11,051 bases of DNA from Candidatus Saccharimonadota bacterium (GCA_004554425.1 SFMI01000054.1:1-11051); one strand, 5' to 3'. Shown: positions 1-7,493, counted from the first letter of the stretch. The notes: a model not told the origin generated them from the letters alone. A program made the numbers and translations.

Positions 1-56
1 CTTCACAGCCATAAAAGTTGTCGAAGGGATATTTTTTTAGAGGTTATTATAACTTA

Positions 57-359
57 TTAGCTTTTGAAGCCACTTTTGGGATGGACAACATATTTATTGC
101 GTACGGCTGTTTCCAAATCTATACCATTCATATTAGCTAAAGTGGATAAGCAGCCGACTACATCGGCAAATTCTTCTTCTAAGTTTTGTCTATCTTCAGC
201 AGTTGCCTTAGAACTTTGGCAAGTCCTCAAAGCTGAAGCCAATTCGCCAACTTCTTCCATAAACCACATGAAAGTACCGTCTGTGCCACGCTCACTGTCG
301 TGGCTATAATATTTGCGGCGAATAAATTCTTGGAATTCTTTGAAAGAAAGATCGCTCAT
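57..359 (-). CDS. Small MazG-type nucleoside triphosphate pyrophosphohydrolase
   Basis: This 100-residue protein matches the single-domain MazG fold, an all-alpha Mg-dependent enzyme that hydrolyses (d)NTPs to the monophosphate and pyrophosphate. The metal-binding signature is visible: EEVGE at residues 35-39 (Glu35, Glu36, Glu39), then EFAD at 63-66 (Glu63, Asp66), giving the EExxE...ExxD pattern. A conserved-looking NKY follows at 88-90. The length fits house-cleaning or dCTPase-like members rather than the two-domain E. coli MazG. The ATG at 359 is preceded by a weak purine stretch (AAGAG). It starts 39 nt after the KAS-III-like gene with no terminator between, so the two are probably co-transcribed. 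No clear terminator follows in the 56 nt left in the window. The nucleotide substrate cannot be read from sequence. The family call is firm; a role linked to its neighbour is not supported. Confidence 0.85.
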   Translation of the reverse strand: MSDLSFKEFQEFIRRKYYSHDSERGTDGTFMWFMEEVGELASALRTCQSSKATAEDRQNLEEEFADVVGCLSTLANMNGIDLETAVRNKYVVHPKSGFKS

Positions 360-398
360 CGTTTACTCTTAACCTTTGTAGACTCTTTCGAAGTTTTT

Positions 399-1541
399 CT
401 AAAGATTGGAACGCTCTAAATAAGTAATGCTCAGTGAATAACCTGTACCGAAAGCTACAATAAGAGCCTTTTGGGCTTGCAAATTGTTGCGCTTCACTTC
501 ATTAGCTAACAAGCTGGGAATGCATCCATTGGTAGTATTGCCCAATGATTCAATATTATTGTGAATTTTGCGCTCCGGAATGTTAAGGCGCTTGCCTATA
601 GCTTCGATCATTCTAGCGTTGGCTTGATGGAATAAAAATAGATCTATATCATTGACAGTTAAAGAATGTTTTTGCAAGTGCTCAACAATCTTGCGCGGTA
701 CTAGGCGAACCATATCTTTATAAACGGAGCGTCCGTCCATAAAGACGGTCATTTTGCTGAGTTCGTCCGGCTCTACACCAATTTTACCTTCACGAGCTAC
801 AAAGCGGTAGATAGCTTGATCTTGCCTACCTTCGTTACCAATAGTGATAAATTCGCCCTTAGATCCGTCTGTGTAGCTTTCGGCCGAAATAAGTTGCCAA
901 GGATTTTCGTAAGTAGCTACTGGATTCAATTGACGATTCTCTTTATCAGCTGTACCTAATAGTACCGCGCCACCGCCATCTCCAAAAATAACGCAGGTAG
1001 AGCGATCGGAAGCGTCAACTACGCGGCTCATACAATCGGCGCCTATAACTAAAGCTAAAGAACCGGATTCGTAGCTTTGCATCATGCGCGAAGCTATTTC
1101 TAAAGCAGATACATAGCCGCTGCAGCCTACGCGTACATCGAAAACTTGCACGTTGTTGGGAAGTTTTAGGGCGTCTTGCACAGAAGCTGCCACACAAGGA
1201 ACCACTCTGTCGGCAGTAATAGTAGCTACAATAATAAGTTTGAGCTTGTCTAAATCTTGACGCTTTAAAGTAATCTTTTGGGAAGCGGCTGCAGCTATAT
1301 CATAGACTCCAAACAGACAATCCAAGATGCGGCGCGAGCGTATACCTATGCGATCAAAAGGAAAGTCTACATCACTTATTTCTATATTCCGTGGATTGGA
1401 AGAGTGAAGCAAATTTTCTTTCACTTGAGCCATTAGGTCGCTCAAGCCTTCGTTGGTCAAGACCGCTCCGGGTAAATCTTCAGCCGGAAAAGCTTTAGCT
1501 GCATCAACAATAATTATCGGTTTTTCTAATCTGTGATCCAT
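399..1541 (-). CDS. FabH/KAS-III-like 3-oxoacyl-ACP synthase family protein
   Basis: This 380-residue thiolase-fold condensing enzyme has the Cys-His-Asn triad of KAS III: Cys140 in VGCSG, His305 in FHQAN and Asn335 in LGNTTNG. GIRSRR (66-71) matches the FabH TGIxxRR element. FGDGGGAVLLG (186-196) and the C-terminal AFGTGYS (363-369) are further family hallmarks. KAS III enzymes condense acyl-CoA with malonyl-ACP to start fatty acid synthesis, and relatives make specialised acyl or beta-keto products. At 380 residues it is about 60 longer than housekeeping FabH. The extra length is mostly N-terminal (the first ~50 residues) plus a segment around 200-265, so it may not be the primary FabH. An in-frame TAG three codons upstream of the ATG at 1541 makes this the only good start, yet no Shine-Dalgarno lies at normal spacing; a GAGG occurs about 25 nt upstream. 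Its unit is separated from icd by a terminator. The substrate is unknown. Confidence 0.85.
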   Translation of the reverse strand: MDHRLEKPIIIVDAAKAFPAEDLPGAVLTNEGLSDLMAQVKENLLHSSNPRNIEISDVDFPFDRIGIRSRRILDCLFGVYDIAAAASQKITLKRQDLDKLKLIIVATITADRVVPCVAASVQDALKLPNNVQVFDVRVGCSGYVSALEIASRMMQSYESGSLALVIGADCMSRVVDASDRSTCVIFGDGGGAVLLGTADKENRQLNPVATYENPWQLISAESYTDGSKGEFITIGNEGRQDQAIYRFVAREGKIGVEPDELSKMTVFMDGRSVYKDMVRLVPRKIVEHLQKHSLTVNDIDLFLFHQANARMIEAIGKRLNIPERKIHNNIESLGNTTNGCIPSLLANEVKRNNLQAQKALIVAFGTGYSLSITYLERSNL

Positions 1542-1882
1542 TAACGTCTATGCAAAATTGTCATCCTCAGCAATAAATCAATCTTCGCTAAGCGTCAATC
1601 AACTTTTTAGGTTAGGATAAACAATTTTTGCTTTCTCATACTTTTATGGCCTTTTTCTAAAGGCAAATGCACTGTCTCACAATGCTGCAAAGTCTTAGTT
1701 ATTAGTTTTATTAACTCCTGCTTTTTAATTCTTTCAATCAGTTTGGGAATTAACTTAGCAAAAATATAAGCTTGGGGGAGCTAAAAAATAAAGAACCTGC
1801 CTCTTGTTTTGGGTGGAGACAGGCTCTTTATCTAGAGCTAAGCTATAAATATATAAAGCTTAACGAGCGTTGCCGCGATAAT
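1542..1882. other. Intergenic region between icd and the KAS-III-like gene
   Basis: This 341-bp stretch has no recognisable gene. From the icd side it holds 53 nt of trailer, the intrinsic terminator at 1783-1829, and then AT-rich DNA up to the KAS-III-like start. Within that DNA, minus-strand frame 1607-1780 is open for 57 codons but has no ATG. A small perfect hairpin (GCCTTT/AAAGGC, 4-nt loop) sits at 1649-1664. A promoter for the downstream gene must lie here if the terminator works, but I see only weak matches, such as a TTGACG near 1590 without a good -10 partner, so I do not call one. Confidence 0.6.
1783..1829 (-). terminator. Rho-independent terminator after icd
   Basis: On the minus strand a 14-bp stem (AAAGAGCCTGTCTC pairing with GAGGCAGGTTCTTT, two G-U wobbles, no bulges) closes a 12-nt loop. 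It is followed at once by ATTTTTT. It lies 53 nt past the icd stop and would end the citD-to-icd transcript. The T-run is only on the minus-strand 3' side, so it is one-directional. It also makes the downstream KAS-III-like gene a separate unit. Confidence 0.9.
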
Positions 1883-3097
1883 TTAAGCTAATTTAGCTTC
1901 CAATCTCTTGGCAATAGCGTCTAAGAACTCTTCGGAATTGACGGCAGTAGCCTTAAAACCGGGCTCAACTAAATTAACTAAGTCTTTAGTCATGATGCCA
2001 TCATTGAGAGTTTCGAAACAAGCTTCTTCTAATTTCTGGCCAAAACCGACCAATTCAGGCAATTTATCCAACTCGCCGCGTTTTTTCAAAGCGCCGGACC
2101 AAGCAAAAATAGTAGCCATAGGATTGGTAGAAGTAGCTTCGCCTTTAAGGTGGCGATAGTAATGGCGGGTGACTGTGCCGTGAGCAGCTTCGTATTCGGT
2201 AGTACCGTCGGGAGCAATCAAAACGGAAGTCATCATGGCCAAAGAGCCGAAAGCGGTAGAAACCATGTCGGACATGACGTCGCCGTCGTAATTCTTACAA
2301 GCCCAAATAAAGCCGCCTTGAGAGCGAATCACGCGGGCTACAGCGTCGTCGATCAAAGTATAGAAGTAGGTGATGCCCAATTCTTCGAACTTGGCTTTGT
2401 AATTTTCGAACTCTTCCTCGAAAATGGTTTTGAAAGCGCCGTCGTAGATTTTAGCAATAGTGTCTTTGGTAGAGAACCAGAGATCTTGCTTAGTGTCGAT
2501 AGCGTATTGGAAACAAGATTTGGCAAAAGAGCGAATGGACTTCTCTTTGTTGTGGGCACCTTGCCAAATAGCTGGGCCGTCTACTTTTTGTACCAACAAA
2601 GTTTTCTCTTCACCGCTGACGCCTTTAAAGGTCATGGTGCATTCGCCGGGCTCATGAGTATACATATCTACTGATTTGTAGACATCGCCGTAAGCGTGAC
2701 GGGCAATAGTAATGGGCTTTTGCCAGTTTTTTACTACGGCTTTAATGGCCGGAATGACAATAGGTACACGGAAGACCGTACCGTCCAAAATAGAACGGAT
2801 CGTACCATTGGGAGATTTCCACATCTCGGTGAGCTGAGGATACTCTTGCATACGCTGTTTGTTAGGAGTAATGGTAGCGCACTTAACGGCTACGCCATAC
2901 TTTTTGGTAGCGTTGGCCGAATCGACAGTTACCTGATCTTTGGTAGCATTGCGATTGAGCAAACCGAGGTCGTAATACTCAGTTTTAAGATCAACGTAAG
3001 GAAGAATAAGCTTATCTTTGATCATTTGCCAAAGAATGCGGGTCATCTCATCGCCATCCATCTCAACCAGAGGGGTGGCCATTTGGATCTTAGTCAC
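1883..3097 (-). CDS. icd: NADP-dependent isocitrate dehydrogenase (homodimeric, eukaryote-like type)
   Basis: This 404-residue enzyme performs the reversible oxidative decarboxylation of isocitrate to 2-oxoglutarate, normally with NADP+. It belongs to the IDH1/IDH2-like subfamily rather than the E. coli Icd type. Substrate-binding segments are intact: KCATITP (72-78), WKSPNGTIR (93-101), GTVFR (106-110) and ARHAYGD (132-138), in which Arg133 corresponds to human IDH1 Arg132. Metal-binding aspartates lie in the LIDD and YDGDVMSD segments. AAHGTVTRH, the cofactor-binding loop, favours NADP. Length fits the family. The GTG start at 3097 has an AAGGAG 9 nt upstream (3107-3112), and the N-terminus MTKIQMATPLVEMDGDE matches the usual start. 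It sits 36 nt after the hydratase, so the two are co-transcribed, and a terminator follows. Cofactor choice is inferred from the motif. Confidence 0.97.
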   Translation of the reverse strand: MTKIQMATPLVEMDGDEMTRILWQMIKDKLILPYVDLKTEYYDLGLLNRNATKDQVTVDSANATKKYGVAVKCATITPNKQRMQEYPQLTEMWKSPNGTIRSILDGTVFRVPIVIPAIKAVVKNWQKPITIARHAYGDVYKSVDMYTHEPGECTMTFKGVSGEEKTLLVQKVDGPAIWQGAHNKEKSIRSFAKSCFQYAIDTKQDLWFSTKDTIAKIYDGAFKTIFEEEFENYKAKFEELGITYFYTLIDDAVARVIRSQGGFIWACKNYDGDVMSDMVSTAFGSLAMMTSVLIAPDGTTEYEAAHGTVTRHYYRHLKGEATSTNPMATIFAWSGALKKRGELDKLPELVGFGQKLEEACFETLNDGIMTKDLVNLVEPGFKATAVNSEEFLDAIAKRLEAKLA

Positions 3098-3106
3098 GTT
3101 TTGTTT

Positions 3107-3112
3107 CTCCTT
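3107..3112 (-). promoter_or_regulatory. Ribosome binding site of icd (supports GTG start)
   Basis: AAGGAG on the minus strand, 9 nt before the GTG at 3095-3097. It supports the GTG over the in-frame ATG five codons further on. Confidence 0.85.
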
Positions 3113-3133
3113 GAATAGTATTGCTTTTGTAAC

Positions 3134-5398
3134 CTAGGCTTTGCCATAACCGGCAGCGTAGTAATTCATCAGACAGCCTTCTTTGAGGATGAGTTTCTCA
3201 TCTTCGGTAAGGCCTTTGCATTCCAATTTGAGATCGTGGACAGAGCCGTCTTTACGGATAACCTTAGCTTCGAACTCTTCTTGGCCTTTGAGGATACCTT
3301 CTTTGACGCCAGGAATGTAAACGTAGTCGCCATCTTCGTAGTTGAAAGGCACGTTTTTATCCATGGTAAAAGGTACAATACCCCAGTTTATACAGTTGCT
3401 GCGATAACGCTTGGTGGCATATTCGTAGCAAATATTGGCGAAGCCGCCCAGTACTTTCTGGCAAGAAGCAGCCTGTTCGCGAGCTGAGCCGTCGCCGGGG
3501 CGATGGGCAAAGACGCAAGAACCGATAGTCGTTTTAGCCAAATCTCCACCGACTTTAGCCAAAATAGCTACGGCTTCTTCAGGCTTTTCGCCAGCCAGTT
3601 TAGCTTCTTCTAAAGCCCTTACTTGTTTGGAACGACCTACATATTCCGGCACGCGGCGGGAAAGAGCAAACTCGGAAAGTCCAATAGGGTTAGAGCGATA
3701 AGAAGAAGTTTCACCCGAAGGAATCAGTTCGTCAGTTGTGGTTACGTCGTCGTGAATAACGGCGCAAAGTTTTACTAAAAGATCGTCCTCTAAAGCCGGC
3801 ATATGGGGCCAGTCTTTAATGTTGGGACCATAACGCAACTCGGCGGTAGGATCGGCCTTACCAAAGCCTTCGTAGCAACGTTTGGCATATACACTACCGT
3901 CAAAATGATATTTAAGCTGTTCGGGAGTAGGCTCAACATAGTCGAAGTCGGTAGCGGCAGTAAGTACGCCCTTATTAGCTGCGGTAGCGGCAATAGAACG
4001 GGCATCCATAAGAGCTACGGCTGAAATCTGACCGTTGCCGGGCTTGGAACCTTCGCGGTTGGCAAAGTTGCGAGTGGCATGACGAATAGATAAAGCGTTA
4101 TTGGCGGGAGTATCGCCAGCGCCGAAGCAAGGACCACAGAAAGCTGGCTTAATTACGCAACCAGCTTCCATTAAGGTAGCGGCGGTACCATCTTTAGTAA
4201 TAGCTAAGCCAATAGGCATAGAAGAAGGATAGACGCTCATATCAAAGTAGCCGTTGCCGATACTCTGATCCTTGAGAATGGCTGCTGCCTCTACAATGTT
4301 TTCATACATACCGCCGGAGCAACCTACGATTACACCTTGATCGCAAGTAACTTTACCATCTTCATTTATGCAATGGTGCAAATCGAGGGTGACTTTGCCG
4401 CCTAATTGTTTGTTGCAATCAGCTTCGATCTTAGTAAAAATACCTTCGGGATCGGCTTGCAACTCATGGATAGTGTAAGCTTTGGAGGGATGGAAAGGCA
4501 GAGCGATCATCGATTCGATCTTGCTCAAATCGATATGGACAACCATATCATAATAGGCACCGTTGCCGGGTTTGAGTTCTTTGTAATCTTCGGGGCGGCC
4601 TACTATTTCGTAAAATTCTTTGGTCGTTTCGTCAGTTTCCCAGATAGAGGAGAGGCAGGAAGTTTCGGTAGTCATAACATCGATACCGATTCTGAGGTCG
4701 TTGCTGAGAGTTTTGACGCCAGGGCCTACAAATTCCAAGACTTTGTTTTTCACGTCGCCGTTAGGGAAAGTAGCGCCTACTAAAGCAATAGCTACATCTT
4801 GAGGGCCAACGCCTTTTTTAAGTTTGCCGTCAAGGTAAACCAAAACGACTTGGGGAGCGGCTACATCGTAGGTATTCTTAAGCAATTGCTTTACCAATTC
4901 GCCACCGCCTTCACCTATGCCCATAGTACCGTAGGAGCCGTAGCGGGTATGGCTATCAGAGCCTAAGATCATTTTGCCGCAGCCGGCCAAGCGCTCGCGG
5001 GCGTATTGGTGAATTACGGCTTGGTTGGCCGGTACATAGATACCGCCATATTTTTTAGCTGCAGAGAGACCGAAGGCGTGGTCGTCTTCGTTAATAGTGC
5101 CACCGACAGCGCAGAGACTGTTATGACAGTTGGTCATAGCGTAGGGAACGGGGAATTCTTTAAGACCGGAGGCTTTAGCCGTTTGGATAATGCCTACAAA
5201 GGTAATGTCATGGGAGATAAGGGCGTCAAATTTAATTCTCAGATGTTTGGGATCTGAGCTGACGTTGTGGTGCCTCAAGATAGAATAGGCGATAGTCTTC
5301 TCGCGAGCTTCATCCGGAGCGGCCATTCCTTGAGCTTGGTCTGCGTAGATTATCTGGCCATCTACTAAGTAAGCGCCCTTTTTGATAACTTCCACCAT
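3134..5398 (-). CDS. Aconitase-superfamily hydratase, YbhJ-like (probable aconitate hydratase)
   Basis: This 754-residue protein has the full aconitase layout with a C-terminal swivel domain. Three cysteines match the [4Fe-4S] ligands: Cys360 in VGCSGG, and Cys421 and Cys424 in FCGPC. GSDSHT (146-151) matches the catalytic DSH loop. Arg443 and Arg448 in RNFANR match substrate arginines, and GDGSAREQAA (635-644) retains the catalytic Ser and Arg of canonical GSSRE. By eye, however, the canonical Asp-His pair (bovine 100-101) reads Cys-His in MTNCHN, and the region of Glu262 is rebuilt (MTTETS). Length and these features recall E. coli YbhJ (~753 residues, function unproven) rather than AcnA or AcnB. 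The ATG at 5398 is chosen because AAGGAGG lies 9 nt upstream; a 13-codon extension to 5437 would include that site. Downstream icd and upstream citrate lyase suggest citrate/isocitrate interconversion, but another tricarboxylate or hydroxy-acid substrate is possible. Confidence 0.85.
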   Translation of the reverse strand: MVEVIKKGAYLVDGQIIYADQAQGMAAPDEAREKTIAYSILRHHNVSSDPKHLRIKFDALISHDITFVGIIQTAKASGLKEFPVPYAMTNCHNSLCAVGGTINEDDHAFGLSAAKKYGGIYVPANQAVIHQYARERLAGCGKMILGSDSHTRYGSYGTMGIGEGGGELVKQLLKNTYDVAAPQVVLVYLDGKLKKGVGPQDVAIALVGATFPNGDVKNKVLEFVGPGVKTLSNDLRIGIDVMTTETSCLSSIWETDETTKEFYEIVGRPEDYKELKPGNGAYYDMVVHIDLSKIESMIALPFHPSKAYTIHELQADPEGIFTKIEADCNKQLGGKVTLDLHHCINEDGKVTCDQGVIVGCSGGMYENIVEAAAILKDQSIGNGYFDMSVYPSSMPIGLAITKDGTAATLMEAGCVIKPAFCGPCFGAGDTPANNALSIRHATRNFANREGSKPGNGQISAVALMDARSIAATAANKGVLTAATDFDYVEPTPEQLKYHFDGSVYAKRCYEGFGKADPTAELRYGPNIKDWPHMPALEDDLLVKLCAVIHDDVTTTDELIPSGETSSYRSNPIGLSEFALSRRVPEYVGRSKQVRALEEAKLAGEKPEEAVAILAKVGGDLAKTTIGSCVFAHRPGDGSAREQAASCQKVLGGFANICYEYATKRYRSNCINWGIVPFTMDKNVPFNYEDGDYVYIPGVKEGILKGQEEFEAKVIRKDGSVHDLKLECKGLTEDEKLILKEGCLMNYYAAGYGKA

Positions 5399-5407
5399 GT
5401 GGTTCTT

Positions 5408-5414
5408 CCTCCTT
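5408..5414 (-). promoter_or_regulatory. Ribosome binding site of the YbhJ-like hydratase
   Basis: A perfect AAGGAGG on the minus strand, 9 nt before the ATG at 5398. It fixes the start and rules out the longer reading from 5437, which would place it inside the coding region. Confidence 0.92.
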
Positions 5415-5471
5415 AGTTTCCTATCCGTCTGCAGCAATTTTTCTGCATTAATAACGCTGTTAATTCGTCAT

Positions 5472-5486
5472 ATAAGCAAAAAGCCT
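5472..5486 (-). repeat. Copy C of shared leader motif, upstream of the hydratase
   Basis: Minus-strand AGGCTTTTTGCTTAT lies in the 107-nt gap between citG and the hydratase gene, about 75 nt before the hydratase start. It matches the motif in the cit leader (10889-10903) at 14 of 15 positions. Here it does not form the GGC/GCC hairpin, because the one changed base breaks that pairing. Its function is unknown; a shared regulatory site or coincidence in T-rich DNA are both possible. Confidence 0.4.
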
Positions 5487-5505
5487 ACTGCAAAAAAATT
5501 AAATG

Positions 5506-6456
5506 TTAAAAATATTTTTCCGAGGCCGCCAACTTATCTAAAAATATGGTTACGCTTAAAAGATCGGCAGAGCCTCCGGGACTGATTCGCTCCTTTATAA
5601 ACAAATCGTCTAATTGGCAGGCGGCCTCGTGTGTGTAGTGCTCGTGCAAGGCAGCGCAGGCTTCCTTGGCCCACGCGGCCTTAGTGGCGCCGACTCGATT
5701 GAGAATATTGGTATCGTCTAAGTCGGCGCCAATCAATAAAAGCGTGCGCACCAATATTTCATCTTGGTCAAGCTGTTGCTTTTTGAGGTCTCTCAGGTAA
5801 GGTAAATATTTCTCTATTACCTGAGCAAAGCCGCTTTCAGCTTGACCGCGAGCCCCGCAGGCGCCGTATTGCAAATACATGCGCTGTCCGTGTGTTAGGG
5901 CGGCAGTTGGCCGCACCTTGATGTCTGGTTCAGCGTTGTTAAGTGATACGGCGCCTGTTGCCTGGGTAGCGTTGGTAGCCTGCGCTGCGAGCGTGTTTAG
6001 GTCGGCCAATTCGCGTTGGCAGAGCCCTTGGCTCATTTGGGCCACGAATTGGCCCAGTGCAGCGGGTTGCCAGCCCGACCTGTCGGCACTGCGGCAGCAA
6101 GCTTGGCCTGCTGAGGCACACAAAAGGCCCAAGGCAAAGAGGGCGCCCTTATGGGTATTGATATTGTTAGTGGCCGCAAACATGTCTTTTTCAGCCGCTA
6201 AACCCAAGATGCGCACATAGTTAAAAAGCTCTTGTGGCGGCTTTTGAGCTAGATCTTGTCCAGCTTGGGCCATAATAGCAAAGTGCGGGCGCAAACTTAA
6301 GGCGCTCCGAATAAAAGTATAAAAGTTCATATCACGGTGAGCGCCATTATTGCGCCTGTCAACTAATCCAGGCTTAGGAGTAGCGGCCACTTCCAAAAGC
6401 AAGGCTTCCAAGGCGCACTCTGCTACATATGTGCTCACTCGGTCGGGCTGGCTCAT
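5506..6456 (-). CDS. citG: Triphosphoribosyl-dephospho-CoA synthase
   Basis: CitG condenses ATP with 3'-dephospho-CoA, releasing adenine, to form the precursor of the citrate lyase prosthetic group, which CitX then transfers to CitD. The 316-residue product carries the family motifs in order: ATPKPGLVDR (25-34), NTHKGA (100-105), GARGQAESGF (201-210) and SPGGSADLL (292-300). It is about 25 residues longer than E. coli CitG. The extra length appears to be an Ala/Gln/Thr/Asn-rich stretch around residues 150-185. The ATG overlaps the citC stop by 4 nt (ATGA), so translation is probably coupled. Base composition is odd: the 60 bases at 6001-6060 are about 62% GC, against 38% at 7021-7080 inside citC. 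It is the last gene of the lyase block, followed by a 107-nt gap. Confidence 0.95.
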   Translation of the reverse strand: MSQPDRVSTYVAECALEALLLEVAATPKPGLVDRRNNGAHRDMNFYTFIRSALSLRPHFAIMAQAGQDLAQKPPQELFNYVRILGLAAEKDMFAATNNINTHKGALFALGLLCASAGQACCRSADRSGWQPAALGQFVAQMSQGLCQRELADLNTLAAQATNATQATGAVSLNNAEPDIKVRPTAALTHGQRMYLQYGACGARGQAESGFAQVIEKYLPYLRDLKKQQLDQDEILVRTLLLIGADLDDTNILNRVGATKAAWAKEACAALHEHYTHEAACQLDDLFIKERISPGGSADLLSVTIFLDKLAASEKYF

Positions 6457-7490
6457 AGTTGGTGTTGGCGGAGCGAGGCTATTACTTTTTGGCCTGCGGG
6501 CGAAGAAAAATAAGCGAACGTGGAGGGCGGCACTAGATTTTTTGTTTCAGCTAGGCGACCTTCGCCAAGTAAAGCGCGAACACGGCTGGCGCTGACAGGC
6601 TGCCCGTCATTTTGCAAGCGCTCGATAATGTCAACTTTTATATCGTGTGATGGCAAAATTTGGAGCATAGTTTCGTTAAAAATTTGTGTAAAAGGATCGA
6701 GTGGCTCGCTGCCAACAAAACGTATTTTGACATTAAGGCTAGGAGCAATATGACGGGCAAAAATATCTAGAACCAACTGAGCTTGCGCTTGAGCAGCTTC
6801 GCCCATTTGTTTTAAAAAGTAGGTGGGGAAGGTCGCTCCGGAAATAATATAATTTCCGCCATCTAAAATTTTGGCATTGTCTATAGAAGCACAGCCTTCT
6901 TCTACTAAACGGTAACGATCTTCATAGGGAAATTCGGAGCGATCAGCTCGCACGGGAAATATATATAAATTATCGCAACGTTTGGCAGTTTCTTGAACTA
7001 AATACAAATGGCCTAGTGTAAAAGGATTGGCATTCATAACAATGGCTCCATTTAAGCCATCTTTTTTATGGCGAGCCAAACTGTTTTTTAAGCGAATAAT
7101 GCCACGTTTAGAGCTTTCCAATAAAATTGCTTTGGGAGAAGTGCCGACAGTATAAAAAGCTAAGCTCTCGAAAATATGTTTATTCTCAGGCTTAGTATAG
7201 ACGAATATATTGTCGGCACCTTGGCTAATAACTTCGGATCGCAAATGGGAAATGAGAGTATTTACCAAGCCCAAGCCGCGAGCTTCTTCCGAAACGGCTA
7301 CACACTTGATAATGTTGCCATCAAAGCCTCCGCCGCAAATAATTTCACCTTGATTGTTATATAGCACGGCATAATATTGCAAATTGTCGTCTAAACGCAG
7401 CCCGGCTTGAGCTAAAAAGGTTATCAAACGTTGTCTTTCCAAGTCGGAAGTTAAATTCAATTGCAGCGGAGTAAAAATTTCACTTTCCAC
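6453..7490 (-). CDS. citC: [Citrate (pro-3S)-lyase] ligase (acetate:SH-citrate lyase ligase)
   Basis: CitC activates citrate lyase by acetylating the thiol of the prosthetic group on CitD, using acetate and ATP and releasing AMP and pyrophosphate. The 345 residues match the usual length (~350). The N-terminal half has a GNAT-like element (VSEEARGLGLVNTLI, 66-80). The C-terminal half is a nucleotidyltransferase domain with NPFTLGH (155-161, the HxGH-type ATP loop) and VSASRVR (299-305, the ISxxR-type loop). The GTG start at 7490 lies 3 nt after the citX stop; a GGAGAG about 12 nt upstream, inside the end of citX, is the likely ribosome site. In many bacteria citC comes first in the cluster, before citD; here it sits between citX and citG. 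I see no missing catalytic motif. Confidence 0.95.
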   Translation of the reverse strand: MESEIFTPLQLNLTSDLERQRLITFLAQAGLRLDDNLQYYAVLYNNQGEIICGGGFDGNIIKCVAVSEEARGLGLVNTLISHLRSEVISQGADNIFVYTKPENKHIFESLAFYTVGTSPKAILLESSKRGIIRLKNSLARHKKDGLNGAIVMNANPFTLGHLYLVQETAKRCDNLYIFPVRADRSEFPYEDRYRLVEEGCASIDNAKILDGGNYIISGATFPTYFLKQMGEAAQAQAQLVLDIFARHIAPSLNVKIRFVGSEPLDPFTQIFNETMLQILPSHDIKVDIIERLQNDGQPVSASRVRALLGEGRLAETKNLVPPSTFAYFSSPAGQKVIASLRQHQL

Positions 7491-7493
7491 TTT

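Noticed and set aside
1..56. Possible terminator after the mazG-like gene (GTTATAATAAC inverted repeat and a short T-run nearby).
   Set aside because: The palindrome has a 1-nt loop and the T-run is on the plus strand, so it cannot act as a normal terminator for the minus-strand gene.
1649..1664. GCCTTT/AAAGGC hairpin as a terminator or small RNA.
   Set aside because: Only 6 bp, no adjacent T-run on the minus strand, and a strong terminator already lies upstream; recorded only as part of the intergenic region.
2150..2674. 174-residue plus-strand frame opposite icd.
   Set aside because: It lies wholly antisense to a strongly supported isocitrate dehydrogenase, shows no domain, and is what codon structure on the other strand often leaves.
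4406..4783. 125-residue plus-strand frame opposite the hydratase.
   Set aside because: Antisense shadow within a conserved coding region; no ribosome site or recognisable motif.
5399..5437. N-terminal 13-codon extension of the hydratase.
   Set aside because: The perfect AAGGAGG at 5408-5414 would fall inside the coding region; the ATG at 5398 is spaced correctly from it and gives the family length.
5399..5505. Possible separate promoter or terminator between citG and the hydratase.
   Set aside because: Only weak -35/-10 matches and a 5-bp TGCAG/CTGCA hairpin without a T-run; not enough for a call, though an internal promoter is not excluded.
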